Assembly (NCBI GenBank): GCA_902702965.1
Contig: CACRXP010000029.1
Span: forward strand, 1,053,928 to 1,117,927
From: Spirometra erinaceieuropaei
Taxonomy: Eukaryota; Platyhelminthes; Cestoda; Diphyllobothriidea; Diphyllobothriidae
Direction: 5' to 3'
Length of the DNA: 64,000 bases
The notes below the pieces were generated by a model. That model saw only the letters and a program-made list of their open reading frames with translations, searched no databases and was not told the origin of the DNA. The translations under genes were made by a program, and so were the position numbers. This document shows, one piece after another, positions 44,301 to 55,657 of the stretch (the first letter of the stretch is position 1; the number at the start of each line of letters is the position of its first letter).

Positions 44301-45036
44301 TTCGGCTGGTTCAAATTTAAGTTTCCTTTATACTGATGCCTGAAGTCTCACATCGAAGCTTGACGAGATTGAACTTTTCGTTTCCGAACTGTTTACGGAT
44401 GTTTTCGCAGTAATCGAAACCTGGCTGTCCAGGAATAGTAATGATAACAAATACCTTTGACTGGATGCCATATTATTCAGAAGGTCATGAAGCATCATCA
44501 GGGTGGTGGTATAGTTGTGTAGGTGAAGGTAGACCTGTCAGTGTTGGAAAAAACCCCCAAGTTTGCGTGCAGCACGAAAACTATTTGGCTTACCATCAAG
44601 GCTACCGGATCCCCCTGTCTCAATTTCTTCACAGTCTATCGACGGACCAAGACAGGCCAAATCGCCAACACTCCTATTTCGGAGCAGTTTGAGAAATTTT
44701 CCACTCGAACTATCATCAGGATCATGGGCGACTTTAACGCATCAGAAATAAACTGGAACACTTTCCAAGCGTCAGGTCCAAAATCGAAATCCGACTACCG
44801 TTTGCTAAACAATACCTTAAAGGCGCTTCTCACACAACATGCAATGTTTCCTACGAGAACACATGAAGGACAAAGGGGAAACAGTCTGGATCTGGTTTTT
44901 ACGAAACCATCAGCCAGCAAATTCGACGTCATCTCCATGCCGCCCCTCGGCCGTAGGGACCATGTATTTCTCATGTGGGATTATTCGTTATTCTCCAGAT
45001 CAAAAAGACGCAACATTTGGCGTTATTTAATTTAAT
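44301..45036 (+). mobile_element. LINE F (C family), endonuclease part
   Basis: A second, separate copy related to LINE C, starting directly after C's tail. Frames shift, but the APE endonuclease is clear: VFAVIETWLSRNSND, HQGGG(I)VV, RTIIRIMGDFNASEINW, GNSLDLVFTKPSAS and LGRRDHVFLMWD. The first base of the SDH motif is changed, giving RDH. It breaks off at RRNIWRY where LINE E's 3' tail starts, and resumes near 49.90 kb. Confidence 0.82.
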
Positions 45037-45322
45037 TTATTAAATGCTAGTTTACAGGCATTGTCAAGGGAAGCGATTAAACACAAATCCGACCAGCAGT
45101 AAAAAAAACTCCTGAAGAATAAAAATGTAGTTGATGATGGTTTTTATGGCTTGGAGGGTTCAGGAGAAAAAAACTGCCGGCGGTAGATTTTCGAACGTCA
45201 AGAAGGGGGGGGGGAGGGGGATGCACGGTCTAGGAGATCATCGGACGTCAATTCCTTTCATGAAGTTGGGGATAGTCAAAGTAGAGGCATTGAGGAACAG
45301 CTGGTGTGACCGACCATCGTGT

Positions 45323-46960
45323 TCAGAGACCACAAACGCCATCGCTACGGTAGAGTCGATCAGTGGATTCAGAACCCAAAATTTGAGGAAGCTTTTCTAA
45401 ATACAAAAATCGAGTAAAAGTTCTCTTAAATAAAGGATAATTTTGCAGAGTTTTCACACTCATTGGTTGTTTATTCGAAATAGCAATTGCATTTACAGAA
45501 TAGAACCGACGATATTTAACAGTACATGCCAGAGGCAGAAATAAGAAGACCTCACGGTGACTGTTATGTCGTGGGTGGATATGATGTCTTAAAGAAGTGA
45601 GTGGATTAAATGTGTGATTATATAAGAGTTTAAATAGCAAAAATAGTCCCTTTTGTAATCTACGGAACCATAAAGGATCAAGGCCCGTAAGCCGGCAACG
45701 TTCTTGGTAAGACAAATGTCGGTGTTCTGGGGTTAAAATTCTCTTGGTAAAAAAGTGTTGAACGGATTCTATTTTCTTCCGCTCAGTAGCACGCATGAGG
45801 ATAAATAAAAACGAACAGTATTCCAGACCAGGTCTAACGTACATGTTGTAAAGGCGCATTCTGATGTCCCTAGTTTTAAAGTTTCGGAGGATAAACCCGG
45901 TCGTTCTGCGTGCTTTGGAGACTATCAAGGCACAGTGCTCCGAGAGATTGAGACTCTTGGAGTATGATATGCCCAGATCCTTTATAACCGTGGGCACATT
46001 TATGGAGTGACCTTCAATATTTAGTTGAGGTTGGTGGTCGTCGCCAACCACCATGACTGAGCACTTATGCCAAGAAAGAGAAAGGCGCCATGTGCAGCAC
46101 CACTGGGCGAAAGCCTGTAGGTCGCTCTTTAGGAGCTCAAGCACGATGTCACGATCTGCCGGCTTATATCGATATGCAACTTTAAGATCATCGGCATACA
46201 TGAAAGGCTTACCATTCTGAAATCAATCGGGTACATCATTAACGAAAAGGCAAAATAAAAACGGGCCGAGTACACTACTCTGAATGACTCAACTCCTCAC
46301 ACGTGTGCAGTTGGAGATGGTATTGGAAACCTTACCTCGTTGTGTACGAGTGCCCAGGTAAGAGGATATAAAATTCAAAAGTTTGCCACCTATTCCGAAA
46401 GAGGACAGTTTCAAGAGAAGAAGTGCATGGTCAACACGATCAAAAGCCTTAGTGAAATCGAAATATACAATGTAAAGTGCAAAACCATTGTCCCTAGATT
46501 GGAGAACATAGTCGAAGAAAGAGAGCTGACAGGTGTCACAAGATCGAGCTTTGAGGATTCCATGCTGAGCAGCACTCAGTAGGTTATTCACTGTTAAGTG
46601 CCACATGATTTTATCTTTGATTAATGTCTCTAAGATCTTCGAAACTGCGGTGTGGGTGTTTATTGGCCGAAAGTCATCAAATGATGTAGATTTGCCGTGC
46701 TTAGGAATGGGAAAAATGTGTGATTCCTTCCACAAGGTAGGATAAGTTTCACTTTCAATAGCGAGATTAAATATCTTGCATAAGAGGGATGGGAAGATCG
46801 TGCTTGCATCGGCTTTTAAAGTGCTTACTGGGACACCATCAGGGCCTGGACTAAAAGATTGACAAAAACGCCGAATCGCAACAGTCACATCCCACAGAGT
46901 GAAAGTTATAGTTTCTAGAACTGCACTAGTCAATGACTGGATGGTCGGAAGCGGAGTGGT
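45323..46960 (-). pseudogene. LINE E reverse transcriptase
   Basis: In 46289-46933: SFSPGPDGVPVSTLKAD, YPTLWKESHIFPIPKHG, DFRPINTHTAVSKILETLI, AAQHGILKARSC and IVYFDFTKAFDRVDHALLL. Between 46200 and 46290 a frame slip and one in-frame TGA (where the family has Trp) interrupt SVLGPFLFCLFVNDVPD. The next frame (45323-46201) opens with the active site MYADDLKVAY and ends past MYVRPGLEYCSFLF, LSYQERCRLTGLDPLW and CTVKYRRFYSVNAIAI. Otherwise well kept. The 46.96-47.49 kb linker is more decayed. Confidence 0.88.
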
Positions 46961-47495
46961 CGAGTCTTCAATAAACGTTTTTGACAGGAAATCATTGAAG
47001 CTATCAGCGGTTAACTGGGCATCAACTATGGGATTTCCAACAGCGTCTCGGAGGATGGGATGCTGCGTCTTTCTATGAGTTCGTATTTTTCTAGAGAAAA
47101 GTTTCGAGACATCTAACGAATGGTTTTCGGTAAACTGGACCTCTTCGGCTAGCTGTTTTTCTTCAGAAAATCTCTTTGCTCGCTAAAAAGTATCACGAAT
47201 CAAGGGCAGGACAGAAAAATCGTTCTGAAGATGGAAACGACGATAAAGCCTGCGCAATCTGCGACGAAAGGGTAAGGGTAGAAAAATCTCATTCCCAACA
47301 TTAATAATTTTCTTACGGGGGACACAAAGAGAAATAAGCGGATCCAAAATTTCGTACAGATTTGCAGTGATAACATTTACATCCGAAGTAAGGAAGAAAT
47401 CAGTCCAGTCGTAGGAATTAAGGTGTGTTAATAATTCGGTTGAGCGAGTTCATCGGAAATTGCGGAAAAAGCTATACTTTGGGGACGACGTTTTG

Positions 47496-49568
47496 TCAGC
47501 CTCGAATTCCAACGTTGAAACAACTGTCATGGTCTGAGCCCCCCAGTGGGCCTAGGGATGACACCGACGATGGCATGCAGCCTTTACAGAAAATTAGGTC
47601 AAGTATGCTTGAGCCTCGTTTGGGAAAATCGACAACCTGATTCCACATCCCAACATCTACAGCCTCAAGAAAGTCTTCGAACATTCTTGGGCCTGAAGGC
47701 GGAGACCAGCGCACTTCGGGAAGATTAAAGTCGCCCGCAATCAATTGATACTTAAAGCTTGAGTTGGCCGCAGCATGAAATGCCTGTGAGAGTAAACGAT
47801 CAAAATTGTCGTTGGCGTTGGGAGGACGATAGACGCAGCCAACGAGTAAGGAGAACTTATTTTTTAGTGCAACCTGGATCCAGCAGCTGCCTTCTACTGC
47901 GAAAAATTGCGGGAGGTCCAACGACAAAAATGAAAGTGTTTGCTTAACGTAGACGCAGCTGCCCCCACCGCGGCTATCTTGGCGATCATTTCGGATGCAA
48001 TTATAGCCTAGAAGCCAGAGCTCGGAGTCAGCTACTGAGGCTGATGCCCGCGTCTCAGTTACTAAAACAATATCTGGACAATGGACGAACACCAGAGTCT
48101 GAAGCAAAGGCATCTTATTAAGCAAGGATCTGGCATTTAAAACAAAAAGTTTGAAGGGAAAGGCTGTTTGTTTCTGAGGGAAGTGGGCTACATCGTCCAG
48201 TTCTGGGCTGCCCAAGGAGCAAATGGTCCGGATGCAACCATCCGGTTTTGCAAAAAAATGTGTATGCATCGAAAACTTCTGACGTGGATAAAAAGGGGTA
48301 GGACTTGGGGGAGGGAATGAGGGGCAGGTGAACTGGTAACCATTGTTAGCTAACTTATTTTCAGCTGGAAATCCGCGGGGTAGATACTGCAACGTATTCC
48401 CGCCGGAACGAAACTGATGATCGGATGAATTAACTGATTCAGTATGGACATTATCATGAGGAATAAATTGGTAAAACGGCCGTGGAGGAAACAAGTTAGG
48501 GGGTGGGGGACGCATTGTTTCCATTGGAGCAAGAGTTTTATTAAACGGCGGAAAAATCGGCATATTCGGCCTAAATGCCTCGGTATGATGGCTGGGGGGC
48601 AGTTGCGAACCCGCTACGTTTTGAGTCGGGGTATTTGAGGCACTGTTAGCCGATTGTGGAGGAAAATATTTTATAATGGTGCTGGATTTATTGGGTGTCC
48701 GAGTGGCTGAGACAGCAATTGGATTCGTCTTTGACTTAGACACATGCTTAGGCTTACTAGGGGTTGCTGGGGGAGTCGATAGTGGCGTGCTTATACCAGG
48801 CGTGATGGTCTGTTTAAAGATCTCAGCATTAAAAGTAGTCGAATTCCCTACGGAATTGACTATGCCGTGATGTGCAGATGCCGCAGATGGTGTTGTAGAG
48901 GACTTATTCAGACTGACAGTAGGTGTCATTATCTTGGTGCTGGTTTTTGCCGATTTTAATTTATTCAATCTTCGCTGCAGGGGTGTGAGGTCTGGCGAAA
49001 CGGAGCAGCACCATTTACGACAGAAGTCTCTAGTTATCTCCCTACTCGACAGGATAAAATCGACTTCAATCATGGAGAAAAGGGTAAATAGTATCGGCGC
49101 ATTACGGCTAAGCGAGCGACGTTGCTTAGTTTGTGCGACACTGAAACTCAAGCCACAACTTTGTAGGAACACATGCGCTCCCTCCACAGCAGATAAGTGG
49201 CTCGGAATGTTTCGCAGTACGAAATTATGCTTGCGCTTAATTCTTTTCTCAGTTTCCGAACTTATTACCCCAATAAGTTTAAAAGCTTGTTCAATTACCT
49301 TTTCAGAAGTGTTGTTTATGTCGCCATAAATCAACTGGTCGACTATTTCGCCGGCTGATGGCCTGCTACGACTAGCAGAGGCGTATTTTTGGACAACCGA
49401 AGCGTCAAGAGGTTCTACATGTACTAAAGGGATTCGTGAGTTAGTAAGATCTGCGGACGGCGAAGAACATACGCTGGCACCTGCTATGTCTTCAGTCGCG
49501 ATTTTAGCACCCAGAGACGGTGGGGAGGCCGCAAGCTTTCGCCGTTTAGCACGTGCTCTGCGAGGCAT
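47496..49568 (-). CDS. LINE E: basic N-terminal region plus APE endonuclease
   Basis: 690 codons without a stop, from MPRRARAKRRKLAASPP. Residues 1-240 are basic, with a conserved-looking KHNFVLRNIPSHLSAVEG block such as LINE ORF1 proteins have. About 240-440 is a Pro/Ser/Thr-rich low-complexity linker. From about 455 the endonuclease reads FVLNARSLLNKMPLL, DIVLVTETRASASVADSE, RGGGSCVYVKQ, GCVYRPPNAND, LIAGDFNLPEVRW, SILDLIFCKG and LGGSDHDSCFN. All catalytic positions (ET, GDFN, SDH) are kept. Having ORF1-like and endonuclease regions in one frame is unusual if real. A lost stop between two ORFs is the alternative. Confidence 0.85.
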   Translation of the reverse strand: MPRRARAKRRKLAASPPSLGAKIATEDIAGASVCSSPSADLTNSRIPLVHVEPLDASVVQKYASASRSRPSAGEIVDQLIYGDINNTSEKVIEQAFKLIGVISSETEKRIKRKHNFVLRNIPSHLSAVEGAHVFLQSCGLSFSVAQTKQRRSLSRNAPILFTLFSMIEVDFILSSREITRDFCRKWCCSVSPDLTPLQRRLNKLKSAKTSTKIMTPTVSLNKSSTTPSAASAHHGIVNSVGNSTTFNAEIFKQTITPGISTPLSTPPATPSKPKHVSKSKTNPIAVSATRTPNKSSTIIKYFPPQSANSASNTPTQNVAGSQLPPSHHTEAFRPNMPIFPPFNKTLAPMETMRPPPPNLFPPRPFYQFIPHDNVHTESVNSSDHQFRSGGNTLQYLPRGFPAENKLANNGYQFTCPSFPPPSPTPFYPRQKFSMHTHFFAKPDGCIRTICSLGSPELDDVAHFPQKQTAFPFKLFVLNARSLLNKMPLLQTLVFVHCPDIVLVTETRASASVADSELWLLGYNCIRNDRQDSRGGGSCVYVKQTLSFLSLDLPQFFAVEGSCWIQVALKNKFSLLVGCVYRPPNANDNFDRLLSQAFHAAANSSFKYQLIAGDFNLPEVRWSPPSGPRMFEDFLEAVDVGMWNQVVDFPKRGSSILDLIFCKGCMPSSVSSLGPLGGSDHDSCFNVGIRG

Positions 49569-49895
49569 TACAGACAGGAAAAGTTTTTCATTACAGAAGA
49601 AGGGTCAACACGTTGCCAACGTACGGAAAATCGCACTTAATAGCAAGAGCTATTGTTATTTGACTATGAAAAATAGAAAGATATAGTAGGTAAAGGAGTC
49701 ACCACAAAGGTTTTTTACAAAATACGACTATTTTGCAAGACTGTCAAATAAAACTGGGAAAAATTATATCTTATATTGAAAGGCGACTTTTAAAAGGGGC
49801 TCAAGTAAAAAACAGGCATTAGTTGCTTAAGAATATCCAGATAAATACAAAGCTTCACTTATCTTTGAAATTGAGCTGCGCGCCTTGACCTTGAC

Positions 49896-50094
49896 CTTGA
49901 CTTCAATAAGGGGAGGACAGACTTCTCCGGTCTCGAGTGGAGCTCGAAATTTGCGAGTAATGCCAACGATGGCTGGGCGTTATTCAAGAATGTCCTTCTG
50001 CAGCTCATCAACAACTACTGCCATTGACGAGTGTAAGACAGAACAAGCGGCCCGAGTGGCTAAATAGCAACCAAAAGAAGGATATATAGGGAAC
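49896..50094 (+). mobile_element. LINE F, resumed linker between endonuclease and RT
   Basis: Reads FNKGRTDFSGLEWSSKFA, then NDGWALFKNVLLQLINNYC, equivalent to the linker of LINE C at 37.6-37.7 kb. It stops at about 50094 where LINE D begins. Confidence 0.7.
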
Positions 50095-51186
50095 ATCCCA
50101 ATATCTCCTATTCAGATAGATGCCAGCTAATTAACCTAAAATTTTTATGGGTTCTTTCGCATTAAAAACAGTTCAAATTTTCCTCGGATTTCAGCACTTA
50201 CCCCTAGTAGTCGCCCGTATAATCTTCGCAATTCGTCTCTAATTATACCTCCTCCAGCGTCCTCCACCTCTAAGCGCTCCCTTTTTTTCGCTTCCAGGTA
50301 TACTTTCCTCTGGAATAACCTTCCAATTAATATAAGATCTTCAGAAAATCTACACACCTTTAAGAGAAGGCTACGCCTTTATCTGAATACTGACTCGGTT
50401 AAACTGTTATTTTCCTTATCCTTCCCAGACAACTTTTTCTATGACACTGACAAAGGGCTTCCGGGAATTTAGCATGCCGCCATTAAATTTCCGTATCTGT
50501 TCACGTTTCCTTCCTAGATGAGTTGTCTCGCTACCTAAGATCCCTCACTAGAAATGTTAATTATTCCAATTTTTCAGTTCATGCATCGTGCCCTCACAGG
50601 ATGCGCTCCATCGACGCTCTTAGCGAAACCGTCTGTATTCGCCATATACTAGTAGTCTGGTCGCATCTCCCTTCCCCCATGCTCGGATGGACTCGGTTGA
50701 ATGAAACCGACCGCATCTGGGTTCCTGTCAGCTCGAGACTGGTTTTCAATTTCGCCGCTTATTTATCTTATTCAAGGCCACATACATGCCAGTCCTGACC
50801 GACCCGCCTACGTACCATTTTATGAAATCCGTTACACAATGCCATATAAAGCTGACACTTATTTCGGCCATGTTGATGTCCGACTATATTCCATCCTATA
50901 CCGCCACATGCAGGCCAGTCCTCCCTGCATTTTTCTGCTGCTATTTTTTGAGGGTTTTTTCTCCTGTTAAATTAATACAATCATTTTTTTTTTAAATTTT
51001 GCTATGGAGTTTTTTTTTCACCCCTCGTTTTTCATTTTGCTTAACGGACTTCTAATCTCAAAAACCATGTATTGCACTTTGTACAGATTTTGCCTACCTC
51101 GTCTAAAATTCGCATGTAAATTTATTTTTACTTGCTTTGATGGGACCCCGACGGGTCTTTAATAAAAATAATTGAATTGAATTGAA
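50095..51186 (+). mobile_element. LINE D, 5'-truncated copy (C-terminal end and 3' UTR)
   Basis: Starts within ISYSDRCQLINLKFLW, the counterpart of LSYQERCRLTGLDPLW in LINE E. It reaches FFASRYTFLWNNLPINIRSS and a stop after LYLNTDSV (about 50400). A 3' UTR of nearly 800 bp follows, ending in the hairpin GACCC-CGAC-GGGTC (about 51142-51155), 'aataaaaataa' and a (TTGAA)n tail. A minus-strand copy lies at 51590-52873 and a tail-only copy at 57685-57868. Confidence 0.85.
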
Positions 51187-51589
51187 CTGAAAAGAAGCAC
51201 AGATTGTGGGGAAAATATTTTGTCACTGGGAATGTTGAATATTTCAACACCAACAGGAAACAAAGAATCAGACCTTCATTACAGAGGGTTTGGACAAAGC
51301 GGATATGTTAAATTCCTTCTTTGTCAAACATTTTACCAGTGAAACTGACTTAAGCCCTTCAAATCCTCCGCTGTCTGATGCCTCTGTCATCATTTATAAT
51401 TTCTCGCCTGAAAGTATTGTAAAACTGATAAACCATCTTCCAAAGTCTCACTCTGCAGGTATGCACAATATCCCAAACTCTCATATAAAACAGCTGAGAT
51501 TTTCCTCCTCTGCTTAGCAAACTCTTCTCAGTATTCCTCGTAAATGACTTCTTTCCTTACTAGTAGAAAACTTCTATAGGTATTCCAGT
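51187..51589 (+). mobile_element. LINE RT N-terminal fragment between two D copies
   Basis: LDKADMLNSFFVKHFTSETD and IYNFSPESIVKLINHLPKSH, then a truncated MHNIPNSHIKQL, match the start of a LINE reverse transcriptase (compare the E-type SFSPGPDGVPVSTLKAD). Probably D family, but the overlap needed to prove it is missing. Confidence 0.6.
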
Positions 51590-52873
51590 ATAGTAATAAT
51601 TGTTTTATCAAAGACCCGTCGGGGTCCCATCAAAGCAAGTAAAAACAAATTTACATGTGAATTTTAGACGAGGTAGGCAGAATCTGCACAAAATGCAGTT
51701 CATTGTTTCTGAATATGTAGTCCATTGAGAAAAATGACTAGTGAGATGTGAAAAAAAATCCACTGAAAATTTTAAAAATGATTGAATTTATTTTACAGGA
51801 GAAAAAAACTCTCGATGAAAATAATAACAGAAAAATGCAGGCATGACTGGCCTGTATGTGGCGGTATATAACGGATTATAATCGGACACCGTCGGGGCAG
51901 GAATAAATGTCAACCTTGAGAGGTATGTATACGGGTCGGACAGGACTGGTCTGCATGTGGTATTGTATACGAAATTCAGAACTGACATCATCAGGGCGGA
52001 ATTGACACGCCGGATCTGGCTATTCGCGTCCAAGAGACCAGATGAGAGGAAACCAAACGCGATCGGCCACAGTACGTTTCGAGCCCTGCCGAGGAGTGGG
52101 GAAGGGAGGTTTAACCGAACAACTAGTAGATGGCAAATACTGGCGGTTCCACCGTGAGCATCGGTAGACCGCATGAAGTCGAAATGCGGGAGATAACATC
52201 AAGAACCGCGAAAATCATTGCTTTGGGGGAGAAGTGATAGAAGTGGATTTAGCAACCAATTCAAAACAGGGGTTTCTAATGATATAGTTGAGGGTAACCA
52301 CTTGATCTACCACTCAATTCCAGGAGGACCCTTGTCGAAGTCAAGGACCTGAATGTTCGGGAATGAAACCGTTAACAGTGCCTATATGCTTTCCGGTGTA
52401 AGGTGTTTGCGTAATTTTGACTTGGATATCAGTAACTTAGGCGATGACCTAATTTCTGGCGGAAGATTATTCCAAAGAAAGGAATATTTGGAAGCAAAGA
52501 AGAGGGAGCGCTTAGATGTAGTGCAAAGAGGCGGCGGAATCACCACGCAGGAGTTGCGCGTGGCATAAGACCGATCTCTCGGGGTGAGAGTGTCAATGAG
52601 CGGAAGATTGGAGTTAGAGTTAATGCGAAAAAGGAAGCAAAGGCCAGCTTCGAGTATTCTAACCCACAAAACCTAGTGTTCGCCAGCTGACATCTCTGAG
52701 TATAAGAAATACTGGACGAAGCTTGAGAGAACAGTTTCCGGGTGAAAACCCTCTAAACATTTTCGATTTTCTTTTGGTCGCAGGCGTTCATTAAACCGAA
52801 GAAAGGACAGCAGTATTCGAGGACTGGAAGAACAAACATTTTTCAAATTAAAGGGGAGACAACAGAGTCTTGT
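51590..52873 (-). mobile_element. LINE D, minus-strand copy
   Basis: 3' tail at 51590-51640 (same hairpin, inverted), a 3' UTR to about 52380, then coding sequence: FFASKYSFLWNNLPPEIRSS (about 52440-52500), ISYTQRCQLANTRF, FVLPVLEYCCPFFGLMN (about 52800-52840). Together with the plus copy at 50.1-51.2 kb it makes a large inverted pair. The 5' side ends at a 56-bp sequence repeated at 57.62 kb. Confidence 0.82.
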
Positions 52874-52874
52874 G

Positions 52875-52930
52875 GGTAGATTGATACAGCACTGTTTCGG
52901 GCTTGTTTGCCTTCATTCAGCCAGTCATAA
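52875..52930. repeat. 56-bp direct repeat, copy 1
   Basis: tgggtagattgatacagcac and the following 36 bases recur at 57624-57679 with one mismatch, in the same orientation. The pair brackets the region that holds the long LINE B copy. Confidence 0.85.
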
Positions 52931-53223
52931 CCCTGACCACCAGCTGGTACCGGAAACACAAACATGCGCGCAGACGCACCTGGCGCAGCTGGTCCACTAC
53001 TGGGGTCTACCAGATGGGTCAGAAGCACTTCATCGAACCGAAGTTCATCAGTGCCTCGAAACCTGTCATTCTCTGTCGCTACAGATCGGGTATTTATTCA
53101 CTCAGGAATGGGCGCACACCGATCCATTTTCTTCCCGAAGCAAACAAGCTTCGTATGGGCGATAGGGGTCACGAACAGGCAACCACCTACCAGACGACAG
53201 AGTCTGGGGGGTATATGTATTGT
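52931..53223. other. Unassigned segment at the 3' side of LINE B
   Basis: Open on the plus strand in more than one frame but not recognised. It ends in an AT-rich stretch, the 3' tail of LINE B. It has no counterpart at the other LINE B copy, so it is not part of that element. Confidence 0.4.
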
Positions 53224-53416
53224 ATTATATATTGAAGGGTTACAGGCAGAGCCCTTGATGACCCTATTTATGTACAGTGCTTTCGCAGATTCATACTCAA
53301 AAATAAAATAAAATTGCAGGCATTTAAAAAGTGATTGGGTCACAGTTCAATCGTAATCATATGGTAGTGCATAAGGTCACCGTAAGTTAGTACGGAAGGA
53401 TTGTATATGACAGATT

Positions 53417-55655
53417 TTACAAAACTGGCTGTGCATAGTCATGCTGTACAAGCCGATTTCTGTCGAAAACTAGACGAGCAAGTTTTCTTTTAAACACACA
53501 AACTGTGTCAGCCGTCACCATCTCGCTTGGAAGCGAGTTCCACGGTCTGACAACCCGCTGGCTGAATGAAAATTTTCGTCGGTCTAAACGCGTGCGCTCA
53601 TTCCCGACTTCGTATGCATGGTCGCGTAGTTGGTTTGTACGGGCAAACTCAAATAAGTCCTCTGCTCTTAATGAGCAACCCTGGCCGCGAACAATCCGGA
53701 ACGTCCAGAGTAGACTGCAGTTTATTTGTCTATAAGAGAGAGGGAATAGGCCAAGCAAATTTAGCCTCTCCTGATAAGACAAATGCTTTAGACCGTCGAC
53801 CATCTTTGTCGCTCTGCGTTGCACCTGTTCGAGTAAGTTGATATCCTTCCTCATCCATGGTGAAGCTGCTGGCATTCCATACTCTAGATAAGGTCTTACA
53901 AAGACACCAAAGAGTCTTTCGAAGAGTTCAGGAGGAAATATTTTAAATGCACGTCTGATCCAGTGTAGAGTACTAGTTGCCTTCTGGACCATCTTTCTGC
54001 AGTGTTCTGATGGCGATAGATTTGTGGTCGTCCATACACCCAGATCTTTGTGTCTTTCCACAGTTTCTAACCTCGTCCCGTCAATATAGTACTGGTGTTT
54101 GGGAGAGGCATTGCGGCCGGTGTTCAGGTGCAAAACCACGCATTTGGACACGTTAAACTTCAAAAGCCATCTGTTCGACCAAGCACACAGTTTGTTGATG
54201 TTCGACTGCAATTTCTCTGCGTCATCATCACACTTGACTTCACTCCATATTTTTATGTCATCCGCGAACATGAGAGCCTCGCAATTCACTTCGCTGATGC
54301 AGTCATTGACATAAATCAGGAAGAGTACTGGGCCTAAGGCAGAACCCTGTGGGACACCACTTTCCACCTTTACCCATTCCGAGGCAGAATTACTAACGAC
54401 GACTCTTTGTAGTCTGGAGGACAGAAAACTCCTGATCCACTTAAACATTCTCCCATGAATCCCTACATCCCATATCTTTTGTAAAAGAAGCCTGTGTGGG
54501 ACACTGTCAAAGGCCTTCTTGAGGTCAAAAAATATGACATCTACTGGAAAACCCTTATCGGTAGCTCGTGTCCATTTCTCGTGCGAGCAAAGAACACTCG
54601 TTAGGCAGGAGCGCCCTGAACGAAAGCTGTGTTGGGCATCGCACAATATTTTGTTCTGTTCCTGGTATTTCATCAAGTGTCCTTTGGAAATGCGTTCCAT
54701 TATTTTACACGCGATGCAAGTAAGACTGACAGGACGATAATTTCCGCAGTCAAGTCTTGAGCCTCCTTTATGGATCGGAGTAATGAGTGCGCACTTCCAT
54801 TCTTCCGATAGCTCGCCGTCTTCAAATGACTTTTGAAATATTGCGGATAAGGGTTTGCACAGTTCATTAGCAAGTTCACGAAGTGCTAGGGCGGGAATTC
54901 TACCTGGGCCAGGCGATTTGGCAGGTTTCAGCCGGAGTAGCTCAGCCCTAACTATGGTAGATGAAAAGAGTGGTTCCTCGGTCAAGGAGGGTAGGGAGGG
55001 GATAGGAGGGGGAAGGGTACTGGGAGGATAGGTTGGTTGGCGAATGGATGGATGGGCAAATATTGAAATCGGTTCTCGGGTGAAGACGGGCCGAAAGAAG
55101 TCGGAAAGGAGGGACGCTTTAGCCTGGTCATCAATCTCCACTTTTCCATCTGCAGACCTAAGGGCAGGGATCAGCTCCTGAGTCCTTTTAGTACTTCGTA
55201 TATAACCATATAGAATTTTCGGATGCTCCAACGAATTTCGGAGTATGTTCAGTTCAAACTTCTTTCGCAGCTTTGAGGCCTCACTTTTACAGACGTTTCG
55301 TTGCCGCTTATATTCCTGTAAGTGTTCTTCGGAGCCAGTTAGTCTGTAACGCCTCCACGGACGATTTCTTTTTCTGAAAGAGGCCTTCAAGTCGGGATTT
55401 ATCCATTTTGGGCGGTTTGTGATTGCCTTCCTTCTGAGAGGACAATTGGAATAAACAATCTCTTTCAGTAAGTAACTGAAAGTATTCCAGTTATCGTTTG
55501 CTCGACCATGCAGTTCAGTATCCCATGATATAGCTGCCGCTTCCCTCCTCCTGAGAGAATAGTCCCCTTTACAAATGTTTCTTTCCCACCTCTCGGGTTG
55601 GACAGGTTTGGAAAACAGTGAGTACTCGAAGTAGAGCGTGATGTGGTCGCTTGAC
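53417..55655 (-). CDS. LINE B ORF2: endonuclease end and reverse transcriptase
   Basis: Open from just after the TAA at 55659 to the stop at 53417. It starts GSSDHITLYFEYS (end of the endonuclease, SDH kept). A basic linker with RPKWINPDLKASFRKRN and SKLRKKFELNIL follows, then the RT: KSPGPGRIPALALRELA, NYRPVSLTCIACKIMERI, QHSFRSGRSCLTSVL, VDVIFFDLKKAFDSVPH, ESGVPQGSALGPVLFLIYVN and EALMFADDIKIW. After it come LLKFNVSKCVVLHLN, FVRPYLEYGMPAA and a final QHDYAQPVL. All RT catalytic residues are present. No RNase H. Confidence 0.9.
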
Positions 55656-55657
55656 CC

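Larger units (their letters stand above)
45037..49895 (-). mobile_element. LINE E, nearly full-length, inserted in LINE F
   Basis: About 4.86 kb on the minus strand, with its 3' tail of AAATT units at about 45020-45045 and its 5' end near 49895. One long frame (47496-49568) carries a basic N-terminal region and the endonuclease. The reverse transcriptase follows in 45323-46960. LINE F codons flank it on both sides, so the borders are known to within about 10 bases. Confidence 0.88.
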
